Source of the DNA: Streptomyces syringium
GTDB taxonomy: Bacteria; Actinomycetota; Actinomycetes; Streptomycetales; Streptomycetaceae
Assembly: GCF_017876625.1 (NCBI RefSeq)
Contig: NZ_JAGIOH010000001.1
Coordinates: forward strand, 5,043,501 to 5,107,500
Reading direction: 5' to 3'
DNA: 64,000 nucleotides
This document shows, piece after piece, positions 40,327 to 48,736 of the stretch. Under the pieces are notes generated by a model. It ran no database searches, was not told where the DNA came from, and worked only from the letters and a program-made list of their open reading frames with translations. The position numbers and the translations under genes were made by a program. Positions within the stretch are counted from its first letter, which is position 1. Each line of letters begins with the position of its first letter.

Positions 40327-42698
40327 GCCTCGCAGGACTCGGGGTTCTCAAGGGAGCAGGCGACGGCGTCGGCGTCCGGGGTCGCGACCTGCTGTACGGG
40401 GATGGTGGCGGCGGCGCCGGCCGAGCGGGCGATCCGGGTCGCCGGACGCGAGCGCAGGTAGTACGTCGTCTTGATGCCCTGCTTCCAGGCGTACGCGTAC
40501 ATCGAGCTGAGCTTGCCGATGGTGGGCGAGGCCATGAAGAGGTTCAGCGACTGGCTCTGGTCCAGGTACGGCGTACGGGCCGCGGCCATGTCGATCAGGG
40601 CGCGCTGCGGGATCTCCCAGGCGGTGCGGTAGAGGTCGCGCACCTCCTTGGGGATCCAGTTCATGTCCTGGATCGAGCCGTTGGCGTCCGTCATCGCGTC
40701 ACGCGTGGTGCGGTCCCACACGCCGAGCTGCTTCAGGTCCTCCACCAGGTAGGTGTTGACCTGGAGGAACTCACCGCTGAGCGTCTCGCGCTTGAAGAGG
40801 TTGGAGACCTGCGGCTCGATGCACTCGTACACACCCGCGATGGAGGCGATGGTGGCCGTCGGCGCGATGGCGAGCAGCAGCGAGTTGCGCATGCCCGTCT
40901 TCGCGATCCGGGCGCGGAGCGCGTCCCAGCGGTCGGCCCAGCGCTGCTCGGCGTTCGGGTAGTGGTCGGGGTGCAGCACGCCGCGCGCGGTGCGGGTCGC
41001 GGACCACGCCGGGTGCGGGCCGTGCCGCTCGGCGAGGTCGGCGGACGCCTCGTACGCCGCGAGCATGATGCGCTCGGAGATCCGGGTGGACAGCTCCTTC
41101 GCCTCGGCGGAGTCGAAGGGCAGCCGCAGCCGGAAGAAGACGTCCTGGAGACCCATGAGGCCCAGGCCCACCGGGCGCCAGCGGCTGTTGGAGTTCCCGG
41201 CCTGCTCGGTCGGGTAGAAGTTGATGTCCACGACGCGGTCGAGGAAGGTCACGGCAGTGCGGACCGTGCGGTCCAGCTTCTCCCAGTCCATCTCGCCCTC
41301 GGCGCCCAGGTGCTGCGCCAGGTTCACCGAACCGAGGTTGCAGACGGCCGTCTCGCCGTCGTCGGTGACCTCGAGGATCTCGGTGCAGAGGTTCGAGGAG
41401 TGGACGACCTTGCCGGGCTCGGCGGTCTGGTTCGCGGTGCGGTTGGACGCGTCCTTGAAGGTCATCCAGCCGTTGCCGGTCTGCGCGAGGGTGCGCATCA
41501 TCCGGGAGTACAGCACGCGCGCGGGGATCGTCTTGATCGCCTTGCCGTCGGCCTCGGCCTTGCGGTACGCCGCGTCGAACTCGTCGCCCCACAGGTCGAC
41601 CAGCTCGGGGGTGTCGGCGGGGGAGAACAGCGACCAGTCGGAGTCCGCCTCGACGCGGCGCATGAACTCGTCCGGGATCCAGTGCGCGGTGTTGAGGTTG
41701 TGCGTGCGGCGGGCCTCCTCACCGGTGTTGTCGCGGAGCTCCAGGAACTCCTCGATGTCCGCGTGCCAGGTCTCCAGGTAGACACAGGCCGCGCCCTTGC
41801 GCCGGCCGCCCTGGTTGACGGCGGCGACGGAGGCGTCCAGCGTGCGCAGGAACGGCACGATGCCGTTGGAGTGGCCGTTGGTGCCGCGGATCAGCGAGCC
41901 GCGCGAGCGGATGCGCGAGTACGACAGGCCGATGCCGCCGGCGTGCTTCGACAGCCGCGCCACCTGGTGGTAGCGGTCGTAGATCGAGTCCAGCTCGTCC
42001 AGCGGCGAGTCCAGCAGGTAGCACGAGGACATCTGCGGGTGCCGGGTGCCGGAGTTGAAGAGCGTGGGGGAGGACGGCAGGTAGGAGAGCGTGCTGGTCA
42101 GCCGGTACAGCTCGGCCACGTCGTCCAGGGCCCGCGTCGAGTGGTCCTCGGCGAGGCCGCAGGCCACGCGCAGCAGGAAGTGCTGCGGGGTCTCGACGAC
42201 CTGGCGGGTGATGGGGTGGCGCAACAGGTAGCGGCTGTGCAGGGTGCGCAGGCCGAAGTAGCCGAAGCGGTCGTCGGCGCCGTCGGCGAGCGCGGCGTCC
42301 ACGAGGGCGTCCAGGCGCTCGGCGTGCGTCACGACGAACGCGGCCGTCTCGTCGGCGATCAGGCCCTCGCGGTGGCCGACCGCGACGGAGGCGGAGAAGG
42401 AGAGCGCGCCCTGTCCGGCCGCCTCTTCGGCGATCGCACGCGTGAGCAGTCGCGCGGCGAGCCGGGAGTACTCCGGCTCCTCGGCGATGAGCCCGGCGGC
42501 AGCCTCGGTGGCCAGGGACCGCAACTCGGCCTCGTCCGAGCCCGGGTGCCGGCCGCGCAGCGCGGCGGCGGCGACCTTGCCGGGGTCGGTGGCGGGCAGA
42601 TCGGCGGTGAGGTCGGTCAGGGTGCGCAGCAGCGCGGTCCCGGGGCCGCCGGTCGCTTCCGCTGTCGCTGAGACCGGATCGGCGGGCGCGATGGTCAC
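40317..42698 (-). CDS. nrdA: class Ia ribonucleotide reductase large subunit
   Basis: A 793-residue R1 protein that reduces ribonucleoside diphosphates. Active-site cysteines are seen in MSSCYLLD, NLCTEILE and AVCNLGSVNL, and the C-terminal thiol pair in SCEACQ. ASIAGVYECIEPQVSNL and the glycine-radical-free length fit class I. The start is GTG 42698 with GGAGAG upstream; the open frame further up is the riboswitch. Expression is governed by NrdR boxes and a cobalamin riboswitch in the 5' region, so it should fall when B12 is available for the class II enzyme. Confidence 0.95.
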   Translation of the reverse strand: MTIAPADPVSATAEATGGPGTALLRTLTDLTADLPATDPGKVAAAALRGRHPGSDEAELRSLATEAAAGLIAEEPEYSRLAARLLTRAIAEEAAGQGALSFSASVAVGHREGLIADETAAFVVTHAERLDALVDAALADGADDRFGYFGLRTLHSRYLLRHPITRQVVETPQHFLLRVACGLAEDHSTRALDDVAELYRLTSTLSYLPSSPTLFNSGTRHPQMSSCYLLDSPLDELDSIYDRYHQVARLSKHAGGIGLSYSRIRSRGSLIRGTNGHSNGIVPFLRTLDASVAAVNQGGRRKGAACVYLETWHADIEEFLELRDNTGEEARRTHNLNTAHWIPDEFMRRVEADSDWSLFSPADTPELVDLWGDEFDAAYRKAEADGKAIKTIPARVLYSRMMRTLAQTGNGWMTFKDASNRTANQTAEPGKVVHSSNLCTEILEVTDDGETAVCNLGSVNLAQHLGAEGEMDWEKLDRTVRTAVTFLDRVVDINFYPTEQAGNSNSRWRPVGLGLMGLQDVFFRLRLPFDSAEAKELSTRISERIMLAAYEASADLAERHGPHPAWSATRTARGVLHPDHYPNAEQRWADRWDALRARIAKTGMRNSLLLAIAPTATIASIAGVYECIEPQVSNLFKRETLSGEFLQVNTYLVEDLKQLGVWDRTTRDAMTDANGSIQDMNWIPKEVRDLYRTAWEIPQRALIDMAAARTPYLDQSQSLNLFMASPTIGKLSSMYAYAWKQGIKTTYYLRSRPATRIARSAGAAATIPVQQVATPDADAVACSLENPESCEACQ

Positions 42699-42834
42699 GT
42701 GGGGCTCTCCCTCGCTCGGCAGTGGTGTGGGCCGGGCGGACGGGCGCGACGGGCGCGTACGGGGACACCCCTGCACCAGGGCATGCCACGCAGCGTCCAT
42801 CGGCCCAACCCGCGAGACCCGGACGATTTTGACG

Positions 42835-42960
42835 CCCTGTTCCGAGCGGAGGCTCGGAGCGGGCGCGCTGTCGGCAGGTCCTCGGACTCTGGGTACGTAA
42901 AACCGCACACATACACCGTTGCGGGACAGTTCCGGATTTCCACCGGATTCCCCTGCGGCG
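42835..42960 (-). promoter_or_regulatory. cobalamin riboswitch in the nrdAB leader
   Basis: On the minus strand the conserved core appears in order: GGGGAATCC and GGTGGAAATCC (42953-42934), CCCGCAACGGT (42925-42915), then the B12 box AGTCCGAGGACCTGCC (42888-42873). A TCCGAGC/GCTCGGA hairpin (42858-42841) follows. About 140 bases separate it from the nrdA GTG; a CCCTG/CAGGG stem (42764-42776) there could belong to the expression platform. Confidence 0.92.
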
Positions 42961-42972
42961 ACAGCGAGGACG

Positions 42973-43019
42973 AGCATACATCTAGTGCTGCCACTCGTAC
43001 GCGCCCCCACATGTTGTGT
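42973..43019 (-). promoter_or_regulatory. paired NrdR boxes at the nrdAB promoter
   Basis: AGCATACATCTAGTGC (42973-42988) and CCCCCACATGTTGTGT (43004-43019). Each matches the NrdR consensus ACACWATATWTWGTGT at 10-11 of 16 positions, and their centres are exactly 31 bases apart, the three-helical-turn spacing typical of NrdR sites. A TAGATG on the minus strand inside the first box may be the -10 element. Confidence 0.7.
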
Positions 43020-43174
43020 CGCGCGGTAATGAGCTGGGTGCGGAATGTGCTAGAGCGCCCGGGTGTTGGACCTCGATTCCCTTCTCGTACGAGCCCCCGT
43101 CACGGCCCTCCGGGGGCTCGCGCGAAGGCCTCCGAAGGGCCTCTGCGAGCGTCTCGGCGGCGCCCGCAAGGCGA

Positions 43175-43212
43175 AGGCCGCCGCCCCCCTGTTCGTCGGG
43201 GAGCGGCGGCCT
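43175..43212 (-). terminator. terminator of the symporter operon
   Basis: AGGCCGCCGC-CCCCC (43175-43189) against GGGGAGCGGCGGCCT (to 43212), loop of about eight bases. It follows the mctP-like gene on the minus strand. With the NrdR boxes and riboswitch it fills the 540-base gap before nrdA. Confidence 0.65.
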
Positions 43213-43238
43213 CAGAGGCGCGGTCGGGGGTGTGGGGG

Positions 43239-44864
43239 TCAGTGGCCTCCGGGGGCTCCCGCGGTGGCCGCCGGGAGCTTCTCCACCACGCCCGGGTCGC
43301 CCGCGTCGGCCGTGTAGTCCGACGCCTTCGTCTGGTCCACGCCGTCCGGGGCGCCGAGCTTCCTGAGCACGAAGGTGAGGACGATCACCACGATGACGTT
43401 GAGGACGAAGGCCGTGAGGCCGATGTAACCCTTCTCACCGATGAGCGGGATGAGATTGGTGTTGCCGAAGTGGTCCTGCGTGGCGCTCGGCGTGTCGTAC
43501 GCCCGCCAGGTGCCGTAGATCATTCCGGCCGCCCAGCCGCCGAGCAGCGCCCAGCGGTGGCACCAGCGCGTGAAGAGCCCGCCCACCAGGGCCGGGACGG
43601 TCTGCAGGATCCAGATGCCGCCGAGCAGCTGGAAGTTGATCGCGACCGTCTTGTCCATGGTGAGCACGAAGGCCAGCGCGCCGACCTTCACCAGCAGCGA
43701 GGAGAGCTTGGAGACCTTCGCCTCGTGCTCGGGCGTGGCGTCCGGCTTGATGAAGTCCTTGTAGATGTTGCGGGTGAACAGATTCGCGGCGGCAATCGAC
43801 ATGATGGCCGCCGGGACGAGCGCGCCGATCCCGATCGCGGCGAAGGCGACGCCCGTGAACCAGTCCGGGAACATGTTCTCGAAGAGTTGCGGGATGGCCA
43901 GCTGGCCGTTCTTGACCTTGACCCCGGCGGCGAGCGCCATGAAGCCGAGGATCGCCAGCAGCCCGAGCATCAGCGAGTACAGCGGCAGGATCGTGGTGTT
44001 GCGGCGGATGACGTTGCGGCTGCGGCTGGAGAGCACCGCCGTCACCGAGTGGGGATAGAGGAAGAGGGCCATCGCCGAACCGAGGGCGAGCGTCGCGTAC
44101 GCCCACTGCGCGTCCGGTCCGGTCACCAGGGAGCCGCGCGGCTTGCCGGTCGCCGGGTTCTCGACCGCGAACGCCCCGCCCGCCTTCGCGAAGATGTCGT
44201 CGAAGCCGCCGAGCTTGATCGGGATGTAGACGATCGCCACGATGATCACGATGTAGATCAGCGCGTCCTTGACGAAGGCGATCAGCGCCGGCGCCCGCAG
44301 CCCGGAGGAATAGGTATAGGCGGCGAGCACCCCGAAGGCGATCAGCAGCGGCAGGTCCTTCATGAACCAGTTCGATCCGCCGCCGACGCCCATCACGTCC
44401 AGGACGGCCTGGATGCCGACGAGCTGGAGCGCGATGTACGGCATCGTCGCGAGGATGCCGGTGAGCGCGAGGGCCAGCGACAGCCCCTTGGAGCCGAACC
44501 GGCCGCGGACGAAGTCGGAGGAGGTGACGTAGCCGTGCTTGTGCGAGACCGACCACAGCCGGGGCAGGAAGGTGAACACCAGCGGATAACAGAGGATCGT
44601 GTACGGCACCGCGAAGAACCCGGCCGCGCCGCCCGCGTAGATCGCCGCCGGGACGGCCACGAAGGTGTACGCGGTATAGAGGTCGCCGCCCAGCAGGAAC
44701 CAGGTGACCCAGGTGCCGAACGAGCGCCCGCCCAGCCCCCACTCGTCGAGATTGTTCGCGTTCTCCGCGCGCCGCCATCTGGAGGCGACGAAGCCCATGA
44801 CGGTGACGACCAGGAAGAAGAAGATGAAGACGGCGAGCGCCACGCCGTTCACGCCGTCCTTCAT
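43239..44864 (-). CDS. sodium:solute symporter, monocarboxylate type
   Basis: A 541-residue solute:sodium symporter (SSS family) with about 13 membrane segments, starting GVALAVFIFFFLVVTVMGF. GLGGRSFGTWVTWFLLGGDLYTAYTF at the N-terminus and ALFLYPHSVTAVLSSRSRNVIRRN in the middle are typical of the MctP-like permeases that import lactate, pyruvate or acetate. Its ATG overlaps the stop of the upstream DUF3311 gene, the usual partner of this subfamily. The substrate is inferred from the subfamily only. Confidence 0.85.
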   Translation of the reverse strand: MKDGVNGVALAVFIFFFLVVTVMGFVASRWRRAENANNLDEWGLGGRSFGTWVTWFLLGGDLYTAYTFVAVPAAIYAGGAAGFFAVPYTILCYPLVFTFLPRLWSVSHKHGYVTSSDFVRGRFGSKGLSLALALTGILATMPYIALQLVGIQAVLDVMGVGGGSNWFMKDLPLLIAFGVLAAYTYSSGLRAPALIAFVKDALIYIVIIVAIVYIPIKLGGFDDIFAKAGGAFAVENPATGKPRGSLVTGPDAQWAYATLALGSAMALFLYPHSVTAVLSSRSRNVIRRNTTILPLYSLMLGLLAILGFMALAAGVKVKNGQLAIPQLFENMFPDWFTGVAFAAIGIGALVPAAIMSIAAANLFTRNIYKDFIKPDATPEHEAKVSKLSSLLVKVGALAFVLTMDKTVAINFQLLGGIWILQTVPALVGGLFTRWCHRWALLGGWAAGMIYGTWRAYDTPSATQDHFGNTNLIPLIGEKGYIGLTAFVLNVIVVIVLTFVLRKLGAPDGVDQTKASDYTADAGDPGVVEKLPAATAGAPGGH

Positions 44865-45217
44865 CGCCGCTCACCACCCTTACGGGCGCGCTCCTGGCGC
44901 CTGACGATGACGTACGCGACGACGGTGAGCGCGGTCGAGAGGACCACCCACAGCATCTGGTACCAGTAGAAGAACGGCATACCGATGAACGTGGGGGTGA
45001 GCCGGGAGTAGGAGTCGACCCACAGCATCGCGCCGAACGGAATGGCCAGGCACACCCCCGCGACGACCATGGGCACGGTGACGGCTGATGCCGTACGCCC
45101 ACCCTTGGGGCCGCCCTCCGGCGGCACCGTGGACGGTGACGTCGTCGACTGCTCGGGCAGCCGCGCGGCCGGCCCGGCCGGCGGCTCGGCGGGTGGTTCG
45201 GTCGGTGGTTCCGTCAT
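44861..45217 (-). CDS. DUF3311 small membrane protein
   Basis: A 118-residue protein with a Pro/Glu/Thr-rich N-terminal tail of about 45 residues and two membrane segments (VPMVVAGVCLAIPFGAMLWV and FFYWYQMLWVVLSTALTVVAYVIV). DUF3311 proteins are regularly encoded just before SSS permeases, as here, and are thought to be accessory subunits. The start MTEPPTEP at 45217 follows GGGGGGAG; the ATG nine codons earlier is less likely. Confidence 0.8.
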   Translation of the reverse strand: MTEPPTEPPAEPPAGPAARLPEQSTTSPSTVPPEGGPKGGRTASAVTVPMVVAGVCLAIPFGAMLWVDSYSRLTPTFIGMPFFYWYQMLWVVLSTALTVVAYVIVRRQERARKGGERR

Positions 45218-45833
45218 GGTGGTGACTCCCCCCTGTGTGATCACTGCGTGATGCGCAGGAAATCTAGGGGAGGGTGCTACTGGGCGTCACCCCCTGTCCG
45301 CATATCGGTATGCGGTGTCATGCCTCGGCTGGAGCGGTCGCCACGCGCCCCGTCTGTGATCGAAGGCGACTATCTCTCCGACCAGCACACAAAAATCTAT
45401 GTCGGTCAGCGTAGACATTGGGTGCTGGTGTGGTTATGGTTTCTCTTGTAGCCGAGATCGAGCAAGGCCCGGCAGAGATGAACTGCCGGGCAGCAGCACC
45501 GTAGTTCGCAGTACCCAGCGGTGCCGGCAGTACGCAGTACCCGTTTGATGAGTAGTTCGTACAGAGGTTCGTACAGAGGGAAGAACGGAGGAGCCCCGCG
45601 CCATCAGGATCGCCCGGGCGGATCGCTGAGCCCGGGTACCGCAGGACATCGTCAGTGAGGTGGTCTCCGGTCAGACAACCGCGATCCCCGCACCCCCGAC
45701 AGCATCTCGGTCGGGTCCGCGGAAACAGAAGGCCGACGCAGTACTAGGGTCGGCAGATGGTGTAGCAGTTCCTTCGGGGCCCTGGTGCCGTATGGCACCA
45801 GGGCCCCTCCATGCGTTCCACGGAGAGGTGCAG
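45218..45833 (+). other. gene-free structured region ahead of the MerR-like gene
   Basis: There is no convincing coding frame in 616 bases. The stretch is less GC-rich around 45380-45450 (CACACAAAAATCTATG, GGTTATGGTTTCTCTTG), probably a promoter zone. It holds a hairpin GCCCGGCAG/CTGCCGGGC (45467-45491), a tandem TTCGTACAGAGG repeat near 45555-45580, repeated GCAGTACC elements, and a very stable hairpin at 45776-45807. This looks like a long leader or a small RNA locus. Confidence 0.45.
45776..45807 (+). promoter_or_regulatory. 14-base-pair leader hairpin
   Basis: GGGGCCCTGGTGCC (45776-45789), loop GTAT, GGCACCAGGGCCCC (45794-45807). A perfect stem ending 26 bases before the start codon of the MerR-like gene. 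It could be an attenuator, the 3' end of a small RNA, or an mRNA-stabilising structure. Confidence 0.6.
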
Positions 45834-46172
45834 ATGACAGCAGACGACTCCTTCGGCCGTCTCGATGACGACGACTACCCCGCCTACACCATGGGCCGGG
45901 CCGCCGAACTGCTCGGCACCACCCAGGGCTTCCTTCGCGCCATCGGCGAAGCCCGCCTGATCACCCCGCTCCGCTCCAAGGGTGGCCACCGCCGCTACTC
46001 CCGCTACCAACTGCGCATCGCCGCCCGCGCCCGCGAACTCGTCGACCAGGGCACCCCGATCGAGGCCGCCTGCCGCATCGTCATTCTCGAGGACCAGCTC
46101 GAGGAAGCCCAGCGCCTCAACGCGGAATACCGGCGTGCCGCCGAGTCGGTGAATCCACCGCCCGCGGTCTGA
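45834..46172 (+). CDS. MerR-like helix-turn-helix regulator
   Basis: A 112-residue protein with a MerR/BldC-type winged helix: YTMGRAAELLGTTQGFLRAIGEARLITPLRSKGGHRRYSRYQLRIAARARELVDQG is read as recognition helix, wing and second helix (residues about 16-72). The remaining C-terminus is a helix with Glu/Arg heptads (IVILEDQLEEAQRLNAEYRR) likely to dimerise. No ligand-binding domain. The start MTADDSFG has GGAGAGG upstream. It precedes the cold-shock gene with a 337-base gap, and conserved Streptomyces loci show the same protein. Confidence 0.8.
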   Translation: MTADDSFGRLDDDDYPAYTMGRAAELLGTTQGFLRAIGEARLITPLRSKGGHRRYSRYQLRIAARARELVDQGTPIEAACRIVILEDQLEEAQRLNAEYRRAAESVNPPPAV

Positions 46173-46509
46173 GGCCGTGCGCACCCGAAGAGCGACCGCA
46201 CTTCCTGAAAGGTTGCACTTCGGGTGGACCACTATCTATGACCGCGAGGTGAGGGTTCAGCGCGTCGCGCGGGGAGTGTTTTTGCCGCCACTGAAAGAGT
46301 GGAATTACGTACCATACGTGGGCTGTTGCCGCATGCTACTGTCGAGCTCAGTTGCAGTTGTGTTCCCAAACTTCAAGCGCCTCCGTCGGCACTCTCAGCC
46401 ACTGGAAAGCGTTTTCGTACTGCCGGTCATTTTCTGGGCGGGCTTCATCGCGGCGACCCGGTATCCGCGCATCGCGGGTGCCGGCGTACGGCACCAAAGG
46501 AGATACGGC
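46173..46509 (+). other. gene-free leader of the cold-shock gene
   Basis: A 337-base stretch without a coding frame and with lower GC than its surroundings (for example GTTGCAGTTGTGTTCCCAAA, GGAAAGCGTTTTCGTACTG). Long structured 5' leaders are known to regulate cold-shock genes, and this one probably contains both promoter and leader. No clear boxes were fixed. Confidence 0.35.
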
Positions 46510-46713
46510 ATGGCGTCAGGCACCGTGAAGTGGTTCAACCCGGCCAAGGGCTTCGGCTTCATCGAGCAGGACGACGGCGGTGCCGACGTGTTCGCCCACT
46601 TCTCGAACATCGCAGCTCAGGACTTCCGTGAGCTGCTCGAAGGCCAGAAGGTCACCTTCGACATCGTGCCGAGCCCGAAGGGCCCGACAGCCGAGAACAT
46701 CGTTCCCGCCTGA
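46510..46713 (+). CDS. cspA: cold-shock protein (CspA family)
   Basis: A 67-residue single cold-shock domain. RNP1 reads KGFGFIEQ and RNP2 DVFAHFS; TVKWFNPAKGFGF is the classical opening. It binds single-stranded RNA and DNA as a chaperone. AAAGGAGA lies eight bases before ATG. A 42-base terminator hairpin follows. Streptomyces have several paralogues and I cannot tell which this is. Confidence 0.92.
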   Translation: MASGTVKWFNPAKGFGFIEQDDGGADVFAHFSNIAAQDFRELLEGQKVTFDIVPSPKGPTAENIVPA

Positions 46714-46729
46714 CGCCGGCGCGTACTTT

Positions 46730-46771
46730 GCAGCTGGGGCCCGCATCCCTCGGGGTGCGGGCCTCAGCTGC
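46730..46771 (+). terminator. cspA terminator
   Basis: GCAGCTG-GGGCCCGCATCCC, loop TC, GGGGTGCGGGCC-TCAGCTGC. A long stem with small mismatches starting 16 bases after the cspA stop. Confidence 0.7.
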
Positions 46772-46960
46772 GCGCGTTTCCCGCAGGGGTGTCACCCTTT
46801 CGGAGTCGCGCCCGACGGCATCCGGGATTTCGCGTCCGCATGGCGTCAGCCATTTCATCGCCTGCACTCCGCACCGGATTCACGGCGGCCGAATTCGCAT
46901 TCCATTCGGTCCTTTCCGTAATGCCCCCTTGCTCTCCGCTGCGGGAATTCCTTGACCGGG

Positions 46961-48499
46961 TCAATTCGCCGGGGGCGTCACATCGGCTACTCCGGCGAGG
47001 AGTTCCGCCGCCGCCTGGCCCGAGACGCGGGTCGCGCCGTGGGTGGCGAGGTGGACGGCGCCGGGGGACGTGCTGCCGGGGACGCCCATTTCGATCACGA
47101 CGGCGTCCGGGCGGCCGGCCAGCAAGTGGGTCAGCGCGTCCGACATCCATGCGTGCCGGGCGGCGTCGCGGACCACGACGACCAGCGGGCGGCCGGTGGC
47201 GGGGGTCAGGGCGGTGCGGTCCAGGAGGTCCGCGTCGGCGGCGAGGTCGGGCTGGGCCAGCCGGACGGACGTGGCGCCGGGGCGCAGCTCGCGCAGGGGG
47301 CCCGCCACGCCCCACGGGGTCTGCCGGTCTATGGCCAGGGTCGAGGTGGGGACGAGCTCGACCACATGCGGGTCGGCCGGCAGCGGAAGGGTGCCGTCCG
47401 GGCGGCCGGCGACGCGCAGGGCACGCCGGGCCGCCACCAGGCCGATGTCGGAGCGCACCCCGTCGGCCGCCGTGCGGGACCGGGCGCGCCGGCCGGACCA
47501 GGCTGCGAACTCCGCGACCCGGGACGCCGCCCGGGCCAGGCGCTCTTCCGGCAGGGTGCCGTCGTGCACGGCCTTGGCCAGTGCGGTCGTCAGAAGGTCG
47601 GTGGTCGTCTCGTCCGCGCTCTCGCCGCCGACGCATACGGCGTCGGCGCCGCCCGCCACGGCCCGTACGGTCGCGCCGTCGATGCCGTAGCGGCCGGTCA
47701 CCGCGCTCATCTCGATGCCGTCGGTGACCACCAGGCCCTCGAAGCCGAGCGTGCCCCGGAGCAGGTCGACCAGGATGCGGGGGCTGAGGGTGGCCGGGAG
47801 CTCCGGGTCGAGGGCGGGGACGAGCAGGTGGCCGGTCATCACGACCCGGACGCCCGCCTCGATCGCGGCGGTGAAGGGCGGCAGGGCGGTCGCGGCGATC
47901 TCCTCGGCGGAGGCCGTGACGCGGGGCAGGTCGTGGTGGGAGTCGACGGCGGTGTCGCCGTGGCCGGGGAAGTGCTTGGCGCAGGCGGCGACCCCGGCGG
48001 ACTGCAGGCCCCGGACCCAGGCGGCGGTGTGCCGGGCGACCAGATCGGTGGCGGGGCCGAAGGACCGTACGCCGATGACGGGGTTGCGGGGGTTGGAGTT
48101 GACGTCGGCGCTCGGGGCGTAGTTGAGGGAGATGCCCGCCGCGTGCAGCTCGCGGCCGATGTCGTGGGCGACGGACTCGGTCAGCGCCGGGTCGTCCACC
48201 GCGCCGAGGGCCAGATTGCCGGGGCGTGAGGCGCCCGTCCACGCCTCCATGCGGGTGACGTCCCCGGCCTCCTCGTCGATCGCGATGATCAGGTCCGGGT
48301 TCTCCGCGCGCAGCGCCGAGGTCAGCCGGGCGACCTGCTCGGGGCTTCGGATGTTGCGGCCGAACAGTACGACGGCGGCCAGGCCCTCCTCGGCGATCCG
48401 GCGGCGGACCCAGTCCGGGGCCTCGGTGCCCTCGAAGCCGGGCTGGAGCACCGCGTGCGTCAGCCGGGTCAGTGGCTCGCCGCGACCGTGGGACTGCAT
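46961..48499 (-). CDS. GH3 beta-N-acetylhexosaminidase (NagZ-like)
   Basis: A 512-residue family 3 glycosidase. KHFPGHGDTAVDSHHDLP contains the NagZ catalytic His/Asp loop, and VVTDGIEMSAV the nucleophile aspartate. It releases N-acetylglucosamine from chitooligosaccharides or muropeptides. After the TIM barrel (to about residue 340) a C-terminal domain of about 170 residues is present, as in other actinobacterial members. There is no signal peptide, so it acts in the cytosol. The start is ATG 48499; the long open frame further upstream overlaps the MFS gene and is spurious. A DasR-like palindrome lies upstream. Confidence 0.85.
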   Translation of the reverse strand: MQSHGRGEPLTRLTHAVLQPGFEGTEAPDWVRRRIAEEGLAAVVLFGRNIRSPEQVARLTSALRAENPDLIIAIDEEAGDVTRMEAWTGASRPGNLALGAVDDPALTESVAHDIGRELHAAGISLNYAPSADVNSNPRNPVIGVRSFGPATDLVARHTAAWVRGLQSAGVAACAKHFPGHGDTAVDSHHDLPRVTASAEEIAATALPPFTAAIEAGVRVVMTGHLLVPALDPELPATLSPRILVDLLRGTLGFEGLVVTDGIEMSAVTGRYGIDGATVRAVAGGADAVCVGGESADETTTDLLTTALAKAVHDGTLPEERLARAASRVAEFAAWSGRRARSRTAADGVRSDIGLVAARRALRVAGRPDGTLPLPADPHVVELVPTSTLAIDRQTPWGVAGPLRELRPGATSVRLAQPDLAADADLLDRTALTPATGRPLVVVVRDAARHAWMSDALTHLLAGRPDAVVIEMGVPGSTSPGAVHLATHGATRVSGQAAAELLAGVADVTPPAN

Positions 48500-48557
48500 G
48501 GGTGGGTACCTCCGATGGTGCCGGTGCCCGCGAGAACGGGACGGGACAATCGGGATG

Positions 48558-48571
48558 TTGGACTGTACCAA
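48558..48571 (-). promoter_or_regulatory. DasR-like palindrome upstream of the NagZ-like gene
   Basis: On the minus strand TTGGTACAGTCCAA, with symmetrical TTGG/CCAA arms, matching 11 of 14 bases of an idealised DasR site TTGGTCTAGACCAA. DasR, the GlcNAc-responsive GntR regulator, controls aminosugar genes in Streptomyces. It is 59 bases before the start codon. Confidence 0.4.
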
Positions 48572-48736
48572 TGGGGGTGTCAAGGCCGGACTGCACGCCT
48601 GAGCTGTTCGAATAGGCCTTTCTTGAGCCCCAGTTGGAGATCGCTTGAGGTCATCCCCCGGTAGGCAAAGGCGGTTGACGGCCCCCGAAGGGCTGTGCGA
48701 GTCTCCGATTGGTCTGATCCAACGGGGGTGGGGTGC

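Noticed and set aside
42699..43010. N-terminal extension of NrdA to 43010
   Set aside because: The extension is the translated riboswitch and NrdR-box region.
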